This document shows positions 22,098-31,205 of a DNA stretch of 64,000 nucleotides, piece after piece. The notes below the pieces were generated by a model. The model did not search any database, was not told where the DNA came from, and saw only the letters and a program-made list of their open reading frames with translations. The DNA lies in NCBI RefSeq assembly GCF_002860865.1, contig NZ_PKIE01000001.1, forward strand, positions 372,001 through 436,000, read 5' to 3'. Made by a program: the position numbers and the translations under genes. This DNA comes from Streptococcus mitis. GTDB lineage: Bacteria > Bacillota > Bacilli > Lactobacillales > Streptococcaceae. Numbering within the stretch: the stretch's first letter is position 1; each line of letters starts with the position of its first letter.

Positions 22098-22540
22098 AGA
22101 ATGGCATTCTCCGCTCTCAAGTATTCATTTTCTGCTTGAAGACATTCTAATTCTGTCATATCTTCAAATCTCTTCTTTGGCTTACGTCCCATTTTAGGTG
22201 GTCTCCCTCTTGTTCCCTCAACAATAGTATATCCGTTTTTCTTATATTGTGCCAGCCAATTAGAATGTAATCCACTACTTGGAAGAGCATAATCCAGAGA
22301 CGCCCTAATTTGTGAATGCCCCTCAAGAAGAACTTTATCAATAATCTCTTGTTTTAGTTCAGGAGAATAGTAACAATTCTTTCCTTTTTTGACGAACTCT
22401 ATTCCATAACGATCAATCAATTTAATCATGTACCTAATATTAGAATTGTTTATCCCAAATTTATTTGAAAGCTTCTCTAAGCTATATCCTTGTTTTCTAA
22501 GTTCATAGATCTGAACTTTATCATCATAAGTTAATTTCAT
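22022..22540 (-). CDS. IS3-family transposase OrfA
   Basis: The 172-residue helix-turn-helix protein ([20 protein letters not shown], then a second HTH near 60-100) ends in a leucine-zipper-like coiled coil ([20 protein letters not shown]), as in the IS150 group. The A AAA AAG heptamer falls at the codons for LKK, where a -1 slip would produce the OrfAB transposase. The gene itself appears intact. Confidence 0.9.
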   Translation of the reverse strand: MKLTYDDKVQIYELRKQGYSLEKLSNKFGINNSNIRYMIKLIDRYGIEFVKKGKNCYYSPELKQEIIDKVLLEGHSQIRASLDYALPSSGLHSNWLAQYKKNGYTIVEGTRGRPPKMGRKPKKRFEDMTELECLQAENEYLRAENAILKKLRELRLRDEKEQEEKRKLFKDW

Positions 22541-22595
22541 AATAAAAGCACCTCAAAAGTTAGATTTTTATGTCTAACTTTTGGGGTGCAGTTCA

Positions 22596-22835
22596 GGTTC
22601 TATTCAGATCTTTTTTGTTATCCTTGACATTACTGATGGCCCGTAAACCGTAGTTATAGACCCCATAAGTCGCAAAGGGCAAGAAAAATGACAAAATAAT
22701 GTTGACTGAGTTGAATTAACCATAGTCAGTTCGGTCCAAGATACGCGCTACATAGGTTCCAGTTAGGATGGGAAAAATAATATTCAAGACACGAATTCCC
22801 ATGTAAGATAGAGCATTTAATTTTATACTTTTCAT
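22596..22835 (-). pseudogene. tacF: tacF remnant (teichoic acid repeat-unit flippase), truncated by the IS
   Basis: The reading starts MKSIKLNALSYMGIRVLNII and continues with FPILTGTYVARILDRTDYG; it matches the N-terminus of pneumococcal TacF as I remember it. Codon 40 is TAA where a Tyr codon is expected. The same frame then resumes (FNSVNIILSFFLPFATYGVY) and is cut at codon 80 by the IS end. The remaining 400 or so codons, and licD1/licD2 that normally follow, are absent from this side. TacF exports choline-decorated teichoic acid units, so this copy cannot function. Confidence 0.9.
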
Positions 22836-22930
22836 TCAATTTACCTCGTTTTTCGTTCTATCATAAAGCTAGCTAATAAGAAATGAAAGGCAGTAAGTCA
22901 AGCAATCACTTTGAAATCTCAAAGTTTTAT

Positions 22931-22947
22931 TTTAAGTTTTTTTTAAG
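22931..22947 (+). promoter_or_regulatory. CiaR box upstream of tarI-lic
   Basis: TTTAAG-TTTTT-TTTAAG is an exact match to the CiaR consensus TTTAAG-N5-TTTAAG, and the lic1 operon is a known CiaRH target in pneumococcus. A possible -10 (TATTAT, 22955-22960) follows 7 bp later. The 334-bp space before tarI also holds this second promoter and no gene. Confidence 0.75.
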
Positions 22948-23119
22948 GAAACTATATTATTCTGAAGAACTCTAAAATTTCACAGCCATTTATTGGTAAT
23001 GACTACAGAATTCCTAGTCATTACTAGAAATGGACTAGTTTCTTTGAATAATAGAACTCCTTAAACCTTCTATTCTAGAACGGGAGGGTCGGTATTTCTT
23101 TCATGATAGGACTAGATTG

Positions 23120-23128
23120 TGGTATAAT
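23120..23128 (+). promoter_or_regulatory. Extended -10 promoter of tarI
   Basis: TGGTATAAT is a perfect extended -10 box 41 bp before the tarI ATG. Two promoters for this operon fit the pneumococcal arrangement. Confidence 0.65.
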
Positions 23129-23169
23129 AGAGAGAATAAGTTTTTTTAGTAAGACAAAGGAGAAAACAG

Positions 23170-23877
23170 ATGATTTATGCAGGAATTCTTGCTGGTGGAA
23201 CTGGCACACGCATGGGAATCAGTAACTTGCCAAAACAATTTTTAGAGCTAGGTGATCGACCTATTTTGATTCATACAATTGAAAAATTTGTTTTGGAACC
23301 AAGTATTGAAAAAATTGTAGTTGGGGTTCATGGAGACTGGGTTTCTCATGCAGAAGATCTTGTAGATAAATATCTTCCTCTTCATAAGGAACGTATCATC
23401 ATTACAAAAGGTGGTGCTGACCGCAATACAAGTATTGAGAAAATCATTGAAGCCATTGATGCTTATCGTCCGCTTACTCCAGAGGATATCGTTGTTACCC
23501 ACGATTCTGTTCGTCCATTTATTACACTTCGCATGATTCAGGACAATATCAAACTTGCTCAAAATCATGACGCAGTGGATACAGTGGTAGAAGCGGTTGA
23601 TACTATCGTTGAAAGTACCAATGGTCAATTCATTACAGATATTCCAAATCGTGCTCATCTTTATCAAGGACAAACACCTCAAACATTCCGTTGCAAGGAC
23701 TTCATGGACCTTTATGGCTCTCTTTCTGCTGAAGATAAAGAAATCTTGACAGATGCATGTAAAATCTTTGTGATCAAAGGAAAAGATGTGGCCTTGGCCA
23801 AGGGTGAATATTCAAATCTTAAAATCACAACCGTAACAGATTTGAAGATTGCAAAAAGTATGATTGAGAAAGACTAG
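23170..23877 (+). CDS. tarI: Ribitol-5-phosphate cytidylyltransferase
   Basis: The 235-residue IspD/TarI family enzyme joins CTP and ribitol 5-phosphate to make CDP-ribitol for teichoic acid. The nucleotide-binding N-terminus ILAGGTGTRMG (6-16), the VTHDSVRPFI motif near 110 and DACKIF near 193 are clear. AAAGGAGAAAA precedes the ATG. It is the first gene of tarI-tarJ-licA-licB-licC, and intact. Pneumococcal and mitis-group teichoic acids share CDP-ribitol, which explains retention even though licA is broken. Confidence 0.94.
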   Translation: MIYAGILAGGTGTRMGISNLPKQFLELGDRPILIHTIEKFVLEPSIEKIVVGVHGDWVSHAEDLVDKYLPLHKERIIITKGGADRNTSIEKIIEAIDAYRPLTPEDIVVTHDSVRPFITLRMIQDNIKLAQNHDAVDTVVEAVDTIVESTNGQFITDIPNRAHLYQGQTPQTFRCKDFMDLYGSLSAEDKEILTDACKIFVIKGKDVALAKGEYSNLKITTVTDLKIAKSMIEKD

Positions 23878-23881
23878 TAAA

Positions 23882-24904
23882 ATGATTAATCAAATTTATC
23901 AACTAACTAAGCCTAAGTTTATCAATGTCAAATATCAGGAAGAGGCTATTGACCAAGAGAATCATATCCTTATCCGTCCTAATTATATGGCGGTCTGTCA
24001 TGCGGATCAGCGTTACTACCAAGGGAAACGTGATCCCAAGGTTTTGAATAAAAAACTTCCAATGGCAATGATTCACGAGTCATGTGGAACCGTTATTTCT
24101 GACCCTACGGGAACCTATGAGGTTGGGCAAAAAGTTGTTATGATTCCTAATCAGCCTCCTATGCAGAGTGATGAAGAATTCTATGAGAACTACATGACAG
24201 GGACCCATTTCTTGTCTAGTGGATTTGATGGCTTTATGAGAGAGTTTGTTTCTCTCCCTAAAGACCGTGTGGTGGCTTATGATGCTATCGAAGATACGGT
24301 TGCAGCCATTACAGAGTTTGTCAGTGTTGGCATGCACGCTATGAATCGTCTATTGACCCTTGCTCATAGCAAGCGTGACCGAATCGCCGTTATTGGAGAT
24401 GGAAGTTTAGCTTTTGTGGTTGCCAATATTATCAACTATACTTTGCCAGAAGCAGAGATTGTAGTTATTGGTCGTCATTGGGAGAAATTGGAACTCTTCT
24501 CTTTTGCCAAAGAATGCTATATTACTGATAATATTCCTGAAGATTTGGCCTTTGACCATGCTTTTGAGTGTTGTGGTGGTGATGGTACTGGACCAGCCAT
24601 TAATGACTTGATTCGCTATATTCGTCCTCAAGGAACGATTCTCATGATGGGTGTTAGCGAGTATAAAGTCAATCTCAATACACGCGATGCCTTAGAAAAG
24701 GGCTTGCTCTTGGTTGGTTCCTCTCGTTCTGGTCGCATTGATTTTGAAAATGCAATCCAAATGATGGAAGTCAAGAAATTTGCCAATCGTCTCAAAAATA
24801 TTCTTTATCTAGAAGAACCTGTAAGAGAAATTAAAGATATTCACCGTGTCTTTGCAACCGATTTAAACACAGCCTTTAAAACCGTGTTTAAGTGGGAAGT
24901 ATAA
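23882..24904 (+). CDS. tarJ: Ribulose-5-phosphate reductase
   Basis: The enzyme of about 340 residues belongs to the zinc-dependent medium-chain dehydrogenase family and reduces ribulose 5-phosphate to ribitol 5-phosphate with NADPH, feeding TarI. The catalytic zinc region (MAVCHADQRYYQGKR) and Rossmann loop (IAVIGDGSLAFVVANI) are visible. ATG 23882 is chosen because the protein matches the streptococcal start MINQIYQL; a TTG at 23864 would overlap tarI. It lies 4 bases from the tarI stop, so coupling is likely. Confidence 0.93.
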   Translation: MINQIYQLTKPKFINVKYQEEAIDQENHILIRPNYMAVCHADQRYYQGKRDPKVLNKKLPMAMIHESCGTVISDPTGTYEVGQKVVMIPNQPPMQSDEEFYENYMTGTHFLSSGFDGFMREFVSLPKDRVVAYDAIEDTVAAITEFVSVGMHAMNRLLTLAHSKRDRIAVIGDGSLAFVVANIINYTLPEAEIVVIGRHWEKLELFSFAKECYITDNIPEDLAFDHAFECCGGDGTGPAINDLIRYIRPQGTILMMGVSEYKVNLNTRDALEKGLLLVGSSRSGRIDFENAIQMMEVKKFANRLKNILYLEEPVREIKDIHRVFATDLNTAFKTVFKWEV

Positions 24905-24920
24905 GAACTGGAGGTTAATT

Positions 24921-25789
24921 GTGGAGAAAATCATTAAAGAAAAAATTTCTTCCCTACTTAGTCAAGAAGAGGAAGTCCTCAGTGTTGAACAACTGGGGGA
25001 ATGACCAATCAAAACTATTTGGCCAAAACAACAAATAAGCAATACATTGTTAAATTCTTTGGTAAAGGGACAGAAAAGCTGATCAATCGTCAAGATGAAA
25101 ATTACAATCTTGAACTACTAAAGGATTTAGACTTAGATGTAAAAAATTATCTTTTTGATATTGAAGCTGGTATCAAAGTAAATGAGTATATCGAATCTGC
25201 AATCACGCTTGATTCAACGTCAATCAAGACCAAATTTGATAAAATTGCTCCAATTTTACAAACCATTCATGCTTCTGGCAAGGAATTAAGAGGAGAATTT
25301 GCTCCTTTTGAAGAAATTTAAAAATACGAATCTTTGATTGAGAAAAAAATCCCTTATGCCAACTATGAAGCAGTTAGAGAAGAAGTCTTCTCCTTAGAGA
25401 AAAGACTGGCTGACTTAGGTGTTGACAGAAAATCTTGTCATATTGATTTGATGCCTGAAAACTTTATCGAGTCACCACAAGGACGACTTTATCTGATTGA
25501 CTGGGAATATTCATTAATGAACGATCCAATGTGGGATTTGGCTGCTCTCTTTTTAGAGTCTGAATTCACTCGTCAAGAGGAAGAAGCCTTCTTATCTCAC
25601 TATGAGAGTGAGCAAACACCTGTCTCTCGTGAAAAGATTGCCATTTATAAAATTTTACAAGATGCTATTTGGAGTCTATGGACAGTCTACAAAGAAGAGC
25701 AAGGTGCAGATTTTGGTGACTATGGTGTGAGTCGTTACCAAAGAGCTGTTAAAGGTTTGTCATATTATGGAGGTTTAGATGAAAAATAA
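24921..25789 (+). pseudogene. licA: licA choline kinase, broken by a frameshift and a nonsense codon
   Basis: The gene starts GTG behind GGAGG and reads MEKIIKEKISSLLSQEEEVL. At 24995-24999 a run of five G replaces the six expected, so frame 1 stops after codon 27. The shifted frame continues from 25001 (MTNQNYLAKTTNKQYIV) up to TAA at 25319-25321, where homologues have Lys (EEI-K-KYE). Beyond it the frame is intact to 25789, including the phosphotransferase motifs CHIDLMPEN and IDWEY. Full-length kinase would be about 289 residues. Two separate lesions make a sequencing slip an unlikely explanation. Choline phosphorylation by this locus should be lost. Confidence 0.92.
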
Positions 25790-26657
25790 AAATGGAGTTT
25801 CTTTTGGTCTACTCTCAGGTATTTTCTGGGGGTTAGGTCTAACGATTAGTGCTTATATCTTTTCGATTTTTACAGATTTGTCGCCCTTTGTGGTGGCCGC
25901 TGCTCACGATTTCTTGAGTATCTTTATCCTACTAGCTTTTCTTTTAATAAAAGAAGGAAAAGTTTGTCTCTCAATTTTCTTAAATATTCGCAATGTTAGT
26001 GTGATCATTGGAGCCTTGCTAGCTGGTCCTATCGGTATGCAGGCCAATCTTTATGCGGTTAAGTATATCGGGAGTTCCTTAGCTTCATCTGTATCGGCTA
26101 TCTACCCTGCAGTTTCAGTTTTATTGGCTTTCTTCTTTTTAAAGCACAAGATTTCAAAAAATACTGTGTTTGGGATTGTCTTGATTATTGGAGGGATAAT
26201 TGCTCAGACCTATAAGGTTGAACAGGTCAATTCCTTCTACATTGGGATTCTCTGTGCTTTGGTTTGTGCTATTGCATGGGGGAGTGAGAGTGTCCTTAGC
26301 TCTTTTGCCATGGAAAGTGAATTGAGTGAAATCGAAGCCCTCTTAATCCGTCAAGTAACTTCATTCTTGTCCTATCTTGTGATTGTGCTCTTCTCTCATC
26401 AGTCATTTGCAGAAGTGGCCAATGGACAATTGTTAGGTCTCATGATTGTCTTTGCAGCCTTTGATCTGATTTCCTACTTGGCTTATTATATCGCTATCAA
26501 TCGCTTGCAACCAGCCAAGGCTACAGGTCTTAACGTGAGTTATGTAGTTTGGACTGTCTTGTTTGCAGTTGTTTTCTTGGGTGCACCGCTAGATATGCTG
26601 ACAATTATTACGTCACTTGTCGTCATTGCTGGAGTTTATATTATTATTAAAGAATAA
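25779..26657 (+). CDS. licB: Choline permease LicB (EamA/DMT family)
   Basis: The 292-residue, ten-helix protein is the choline uptake permease of the lic locus. The N-terminus VSFGLLSGIFWGLGLTISAY and the second EamA repeat (GILCALVCAIAWGSESVLSS) are clear, and no stop or frameshift was seen. The ATG overlaps the end of licA (ATGAAAAATAA), so its translation is normally coupled to licA; breaking licA may reduce it. Confidence 0.93.
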   Translation: MKNKNGVSFGLLSGIFWGLGLTISAYIFSIFTDLSPFVVAAAHDFLSIFILLAFLLIKEGKVCLSIFLNIRNVSVIIGALLAGPIGMQANLYAVKYIGSSLASSVSAIYPAVSVLLAFFFLKHKISKNTVFGIVLIIGGIIAQTYKVEQVNSFYIGILCALVCAIAWGSESVLSSFAMESELSEIEALLIRQVTSFLSYLVIVLFSHQSFAEVANGQLLGLMIVFAAFDLISYLAYYIAINRLQPAKATGLNVSYVVWTVLFAVVFLGAPLDMLTIITSLVVIAGVYIIIKE

Positions 26658-26668
26658 AGGAAATTCGT

Positions 26669-27355
26669 GTGAAAGCCATTATTTTAGCAGCGGGATTGGG
26701 AACTCGCTTGCGTCCTATGACTGAAAATACCCCTAAAGCCTTGGTTCAAGTTAATCAAAAACCTTTGATTGAATACCAAATTGAGTTTCTCAAAGAAAAA
26801 GGAATCAATGACATCATCATCGTTGGTTACCTTAAAGAACAATTCGATTACTTAAAAGAAAAATATGGTGTTCGCCTCGTTTTCAATGATAAATACGCTG
26901 ACTACAATAACTTTTACTCTCTCTATCTTGTAAAAGAAGAATTGGCAAACAGCTATGTTATTGATGCTGACAATTATCTCTTTAAAAATATGTTCCGCAA
27001 TGATTTGACACGTTCGACTTATTTTAGTGTTTATCGTGAAGATTGTACCAACGAATGGTTCTTGGTCTATGGAGATGACTACAAGGTTCAAGACATTACT
27101 GTTGATAGTAAGGCAGGTCGCATCCTTAGTGGTGTATCCTTCTGGGATGCTCCAACTGCAGAAAAGATTGTCAGCTTTATCGATAAGGCCTATGCAAGTG
27201 GTGAATTTGTTGATCTCTATTGGGACAATATGGTTAAGGACAATATCAAAGAGCTAGATGTCTATGTTGAAGAACTAGAAGGCAATAGCATCTATGAGAT
27301 CGATAGTGTCCAAGACTATCATAAATTAGAAAAAATTCTTAAAAACGAAAATTAA
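26669..27355 (+). CDS. licC: CTP:phosphocholine cytidylyltransferase
   Basis: The 228-residue nucleotidyltransferase makes CDP-choline from phosphocholine. The signature AAGLGTRLRPMTENTPKAL lies at 5-23, and Asp residues that bind Mg2+ lie in YVIDADNYL. GTG is the start, behind AAAGGAAA. The gene is intact, but its substrate is normally supplied by LicA, which is broken here. A weak hairpin terminator (27362-27394) follows. Confidence 0.94.
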   Translation: MKAIILAAGLGTRLRPMTENTPKALVQVNQKPLIEYQIEFLKEKGINDIIIVGYLKEQFDYLKEKYGVRLVFNDKYADYNNFYSLYLVKEELANSYVIDADNYLFKNMFRNDLTRSTYFSVYREDCTNEWFLVYGDDYKVQDITVDSKAGRILSGVSFWDAPTAEKIVSFIDKAYASGEFVDLYWDNMVKDNIKELDVYVEELEGNSIYEIDSVQDYHKLEKILKNEN

Positions 27356-27361
27356 AAATTC

Positions 27362-27394
27362 CAACATCTGGCTGAAATAGTCGGATGTTTTTTT
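27362..27394 (+). terminator. lic operon terminator
   Basis: AACATC and GATGTT form the stem of an imperfect hairpin, followed by seven T. It separates licC from the dprA promoter. Confidence 0.75.
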
Positions 27395-27401
27395 GATTTT
27401 T

Positions 27402-27409
27402 TACGAATA
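27402..27409 (+). promoter_or_regulatory. SigX (ComX) com-box promoter of dprA
   Basis: TACGAATA is identical to the -10 com-box recognised by the competence sigma factor in streptococci. It lies 34 bp before the chosen dprA ATG and no other promoter is needed. Confidence 0.88.
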
Positions 27410-27442
27410 AATAGATGAGTAGAAAAAGAAATGGAGTTATTT

Positions 27443-28291
27443 ATGAAAATTACAAACTATGAAATCTATAAGTTAAAAAAATCAGGTTTGACCAATCAAC
27501 AGGTTTTGAAAGTTCTAGAATACGGTGAAAATGTCGATCAAGAACTGTTGTTAGGAGATATTGCAGATATATCAGGTTGCAGAAATCCAGCTGTTTTTAT
27601 GGAACGTTATTTTCAGATAGACGATGCGCATCTGGATAAGGAGTTTCAAAAATTTCCATCTTTCTCTATTTTAGATGACTGTTATCCTTGGGATTTGAGT
27701 GAAATATATGATGCACCTGTGCTTTTATTTTACAAGGGAAATCTGGATCTCTTGAAATTTCCTAAGGTAGCGGTCGTGGGTAGTCGTGCTTGTAGCAAAC
27801 AGGGAGCTAAGTCAGTTGAAAAAGTCATTCAGGACTTGGAAAATGAACTGGTTATCGTCAGTGGACTAGCCAAGGGAATTGACACAGCAGCTCATATGGC
27901 AGCTCTTCAGAATGGCGGAAAAACCATTGCAGTGATTGGAACAGGACTGGATGTGTTTTATCCTAAAGCCAATAAACGCTTGCAAGACTACATCGGCAAT
28001 GATCATCTGGTTCTCAGTGAATATGGACCTGGCGAACAACCTCTGAAATTTCATTTTCCTGCCCGTAATCGCATCATTGCTGGACTTTGTCGTGGCGTGA
28101 TTGTAGCAGAGGCTAAGATGCGTTCAGGTAGTCTCATTACCTGTGAGAGAGCAATGGAAGAAGGACGCGATGTCTTTGCTATACCTGGTAGCATTTTAGA
28201 TGGACTATCAGACGGTTGCCATCATTTGATTCAAGAAGGTGCAAAATTGGTCACCAGTGGGCAGGATGTGCTTGCAGAATTTGAATTTTAA
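27443..28291 (+). CDS. dprA: DNA processing protein DprA (competence)
   Basis: The 282-residue protein loads RecA on incoming single-stranded DNA in transformation and shuts off competence by binding ComE. It has an N-terminal SAM-like domain (1-80) and the Rossmann-like core with VVGSRACSKQGAKSVEKV, VSGLAKGIDTAAHMAALQ and FPARNRIIAGLCRGVIVAEA. ATG 27443 gives the standard 282 residues; an ATG at 27431 would add four. The com-box upstream marks it as a late competence gene. Confidence 0.95.
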   Translation: MKITNYEIYKLKKSGLTNQQVLKVLEYGENVDQELLLGDIADISGCRNPAVFMERYFQIDDAHLDKEFQKFPSFSILDDCYPWDLSEIYDAPVLLFYKGNLDLLKFPKVAVVGSRACSKQGAKSVEKVIQDLENELVIVSGLAKGIDTAAHMAALQNGGKTIAVIGTGLDVFYPKANKRLQDYIGNDHLVLSEYGPGEQPLKFHFPARNRIIAGLCRGVIVAEAKMRSGSLITCERAMEEGRDVFAIPGSILDGLSDGCHHLIQEGAKLVTSGQDVLAEFEF

Positions 28292-28344
28292 GATAAAATT
28301 TCCCTTTCTAAACCAACTTTTCTTCTATATATAGGAGCTAAGTC

Positions 28345-28373
28345 TTGACAGTTATGGCAAAATGGTTTACACT
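28345..28373 (+). promoter_or_regulatory. topA promoter
   Basis: TTGACA (28345-28350) and TACACT (28368-28373) are 17 bp apart, upstream of the GTG start of topA. Confidence 0.7.
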
Positions 28374-28408
28374 TTATAAAGTTTATTACTTTGAAAAGGT
28401 GTGATACT

Positions 28409-30496
28409 GTGGCTACGGCAACAAAAAAGAAAAAATCAACAGTTAAAAAAAATCTAGTAATCGTGGAGTCGCCAGCTAAGGCTAAGACGATTGAAAAATA
28501 CCTCGGCAGGAACTACAAGGTTTTAGCCAGTGTCGGGCATATCCGTGATTTGAAGAAATCCAGTATGTCAGTCGATATTGAAAATAATTATGAACCGCAA
28601 TATATCAATATCCGAGGAAAAGGACCTCTTATCAATGACTTGAAAAAAGAAGCCAAAAAAGCTAATAAAGTCTTTCTGGCGAGTGACCCGGACCGTGAAG
28701 GAGAAGCGATTTCTTGGCATTTGGCTCACATTCTCAACTTGGATGAAAATGATGCTAACCGTGTGGTCTTCAATGAAATCACCAAGGATGCGGTCAAAAA
28801 TGCTTTCAAAGAGCCACGCAAGATTGATATGGACTTGGTCGATGCCCAACAGGCTCGTCGTGTCTTGGACCGCTTGGTAGGCTATTCGATTTCGCCTATT
28901 TTGTGGAAGAAGGTCAAGAAGGGCTTGTCAGCAGGTCGCGTTCAGTCCATTGCCCTTAAACTTATCATTGACCGTGAGAATGAAATTAATGCCTTTCAGC
29001 CTGAAGAATACTGGACAATTGATGCTGTCTTTAAAAAGGGAACCAAGCAATTTCAGGCTTCCTTCTATGGAGTAGACGGCAAAAAGTTGAAACTGACTAG
29101 CAATGATGAGGTCAAGGAAGTCTTGTCTCGTCTGACTAGCAAAGATTTTTCAGTGGATCAGGTGGATAAGAAAGAGCGCAAACGCAATGCTCCTTTACCC
29201 TATACCACTTCATCTATGCAGATGGATGCTGCCAATAAAATTAACTTCCGTACTCGAAAGACCATGATGGTTGCCCAACAGCTCTATGAAGGAATTAATA
29301 TCGGTTCTGGTGTTCAAGGTTTGATTACCTATATGCGTACCGATTCGACTCGTATCAGTCCTGTAGCGCAAAATGAGGCAGCAAGCTTCATTACGGACCG
29401 TTTTGGTAGCAAGTATTCTAAGCATGGTAGCAAGGTCAAAAATGCTTCAGGAGCTCAGGATGCCCACGAGGCTATTCGCCCGTCTAGCGTTTCTAATACA
29501 CCTGAAAGCATCGCTAAGTATCTGGATAAGGATCAGCTCAAGCTTTATACCCTTATCTGGAATCGTTTTGTAGCGAGTCAGATGACAGCTGCTGTCTTTG
29601 ATACCATGGCTGTTAAATTGTCTCAAAATGGGGTCCAATTTACCGCTAATGGTAGTCAGGTTAAGTTTGATGGTTATCTTGCCATTTATAATGATTCTGA
29701 CAAGAATAAAATGTTACCAGATATGGCTGTTGGAGATGTGGTCAAACAGGTCAATAGCAAACCAGAGCAACATTTCACCCAACCGCCTGCTCGTTATTCT
29801 GAAGCGACACTGATCAAGACCTTGGAGGAAAATGGGGTTGGCCGTCCGTCAACTTACGCACCAACCATTGAAACTATTCAGAAACGTTATTATGTTCGCC
29901 TTGCATCCAAACGTTTTGAACCGACAGAGTTGGGAGAAATTGTCAACAAGCTCATCGTTGAATATTTCCCAGATATCGTAAACGTGACCTTTACAGCTGA
30001 AATGGAAGGCAAACTGGATGACGTCGAAGTCGGAAAAGAGCAGTGGCAACGTGTCATTGATGCCTTTTACAAACCTTTCTCTAAAGAGGTTGCCAAGGCT
30101 GAAGAAGAAATGGAGAAAATCCAGATCAAGGATGAACCAGCTGGATTTGATTGTGAAGTGTGTGGCAGTCCAATGGTTATTAAACTTGGTCGATTTGGTA
30201 AGTTCTACGCTTGTAGCAATTTCCCAGATTGCCGTCATACCCAAGCAATCGTGAAAGAAATCGGTGTTGAGTGTCCAAGTTGTCATCAGGGACAAATCAT
30301 TGAACGCAAAACCAAACGTAACCGCCTTTTCTATGGTTGCAATCGCTATCCAGACTGTGAATTTACCTCTTGGGACAAGCCTGTTGGTCGTGACTGTCCA
30401 AAATGTGGCAACTTCCTCATGGAGAAAAAAGTCCGTGGTGGTGGCAAGCAGATTGTTTGTAGCAAGGGTGACTACGAAGAAGAAAAGATTAAATAA
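28409..30496 (+). CDS. topA: DNA topoisomerase I
   Basis: The 695-residue type IA enzyme relaxes negative supercoils. The Toprim domain opens [19 protein letters not shown] with [11 protein letters not shown]; the catalytic Tyr is in [14 protein letters not shown]; three Cys4 zinc fingers follow from about residue 575 (CEVCGSP, CPSCHQG, CPKCGNF). GTG 28409 behind AAAAGGTG yields the conserved MATATKKKK; a TTG at 28391 is in frame but less likely. A hairpin at 30502-30534 follows. Confidence 0.96.
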   Translation: MATATKKKKSTVKKNLVIVESPAKAKTIEKYLGRNYKVLASVGHIRDLKKSSMSVDIENNYEPQYINIRGKGPLINDLKKEAKKANKVFLASDPDREGEAISWHLAHILNLDENDANRVVFNEITKDAVKNAFKEPRKIDMDLVDAQQARRVLDRLVGYSISPILWKKVKKGLSAGRVQSIALKLIIDRENEINAFQPEEYWTIDAVFKKGTKQFQASFYGVDGKKLKLTSNDEVKEVLSRLTSKDFSVDQVDKKERKRNAPLPYTTSSMQMDAANKINFRTRKTMMVAQQLYEGINIGSGVQGLITYMRTDSTRISPVAQNEAASFITDRFGSKYSKHGSKVKNASGAQDAHEAIRPSSVSNTPESIAKYLDKDQLKLYTLIWNRFVASQMTAAVFDTMAVKLSQNGVQFTANGSQVKFDGYLAIYNDSDKNKMLPDMAVGDVVKQVNSKPEQHFTQPPARYSEATLIKTLEENGVGRPSTYAPTIETIQKRYYVRLASKRFEPTELGEIVNKLIVEYFPDIVNVTFTAEMEGKLDDVEVGKEQWQRVIDAFYKPFSKEVAKAEEEMEKIQIKDEPAGFDCEVCGSPMVIKLGRFGKFYACSNFPDCRHTQAIVKEIGVECPSCHQGQIIERKTKRNRLFYGCNRYPDCEFTSWDKPVGRDCPKCGNFLMEKKVRGGGKQIVCSKGDYEEEKIK

Positions 30497-30501
30497 GAAG
30501 A

Positions 30502-30534
30502 GAGTCCTGAAAGTGAATTTCAGGCTCCTTTTGG
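30502..30534 (+). terminator. topA terminator
   Basis: The stem CCTGAAA with TTTCAGG, extended by GAG/CTC across one bulge, is followed by a short T-rich tract. Confidence 0.7.
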
Positions 30535-30586
30535 TTGGAACTTGACAAAATTCATCATTTTATGCGAAACTAGAGGAAGATTATTT

Positions 30587-30740
30587 TATACTCAATGAAA
30601 ATCAAAGAGCAAACTAGGAAACTAACCGCAGGTTGCTCAAAGCACTGCTTTGAGGTTGCAGATAAGACTGACGAAGTCAGGAACCATACCTACGTCAAGG
30701 CGACGTTGACGCGGTTTGAAGAGATTTTCGAAGAGTATTA
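30587..30740. repeat. BOX element (A-B-C type)
   Basis: About 154 bp opening TATACTCAATGAAAATCAAA and closing GATTTTCGAAGAGTATTA. It contains the B-module hairpin GCTCAAAGCACTGCTTTGAG plus AGACTGACGAAGTCAG, and the A core GTCAAGGCGACGTTGACG. It ends 13 bases before the DUF454 start codon and 9 before its ribosome site, so it is transcribed with that gene. Confidence 0.93.
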
Positions 30741-30753
30741 ACTAGGAGAAGTT

Positions 30754-31113
30754 ATGCGTATTATTTATCTAATTATTGGTTTTTTATCACTGGCCTTGGC
30801 TATTGTTGGGGTTGTTTTACCCTTGTTGCCTACAACGCCTTTTCTTTTGTTGTCTATTGCTTGTTTCTCAAGAAGTTCCAAGCGCTTCGAAGATTGGTTG
30901 TATCATACCAAGCTCTATCAAGCATATGTTGCTGATTTTCGCGAGACTAAGTCTATTGCGCGTGAACGTAAAAAAAAGATTATTGTCTCTATCTACGTCT
31001 TGATGGGAATTTCCATTTATTTTGCTCCTCTCTTACCAGTCAAAATCGGTCTAGGTGCTTTGACCATCTTTATCACCTATTATCTCTTTAAGGTTATTCC
31101 AGACAGAGAATAG
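30754..31113 (+). CDS. DUF454 (YbaN family) small membrane protein
   Basis: The 119-residue protein has a hydrophobic start with the family signature GVVLPLLPTTPFLLLSIACF, a central charged part and two C-terminal helices. It matches inner-membrane protein YbaN. The function is unknown. TAGGAGAAG precedes the ATG. The BOX directly upstream supplies most of its 5' region. Confidence 0.85.
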   Translation: MRIIYLIIGFLSLALAIVGVVLPLLPTTPFLLLSIACFSRSSKRFEDWLYHTKLYQAYVADFRETKSIARERKKKIIVSIYVLMGISIYFAPLLPVKIGLGALTIFITYYLFKVIPDRE

Positions 31114-31205
31114 TTAAAATAGTAGTTATTTGCCTTGATAAAATTGAAAGTATATTCACAACAATATGATATAATAAATTTAAAGTAATCTTCAAGGAGA
31201 ATCAA

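Larger units (their letters stand above)
21149..22595 (-). mobile_element. IS861-like insertion sequence (IS3 family, IS150 group), inactive copy
   Basis: The element is 1447 bp and bounded by imperfect inverted repeats of about 25 bp: the left end starts TGTACTGACCCC and the right end, read inward, starts TGAACTGCACCCC; both continue with GTTAGACA. OrfA and OrfB lie on the minus strand, joined by a -1 frameshift site (A AAA AAG, 22091-22097). No target duplication is seen: the left flank ends TAT and the right flank begins GGT. Together with the tacF remnant on the right and a foreign neighbour on the left, this suggests a deletion or rearrangement next to the IS. The size matches the roughly 1.44 kb I remember for IS861. 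Confidence 0.9.

Noticed and set aside
24995..25001. Poly-G run in licA as a phase-variation switch
   Set aside because: A G5/G6 tract is short, and a second stop in the same frame downstream means that slippage alone could not restore LicA. A simple reversible switch is not supported.
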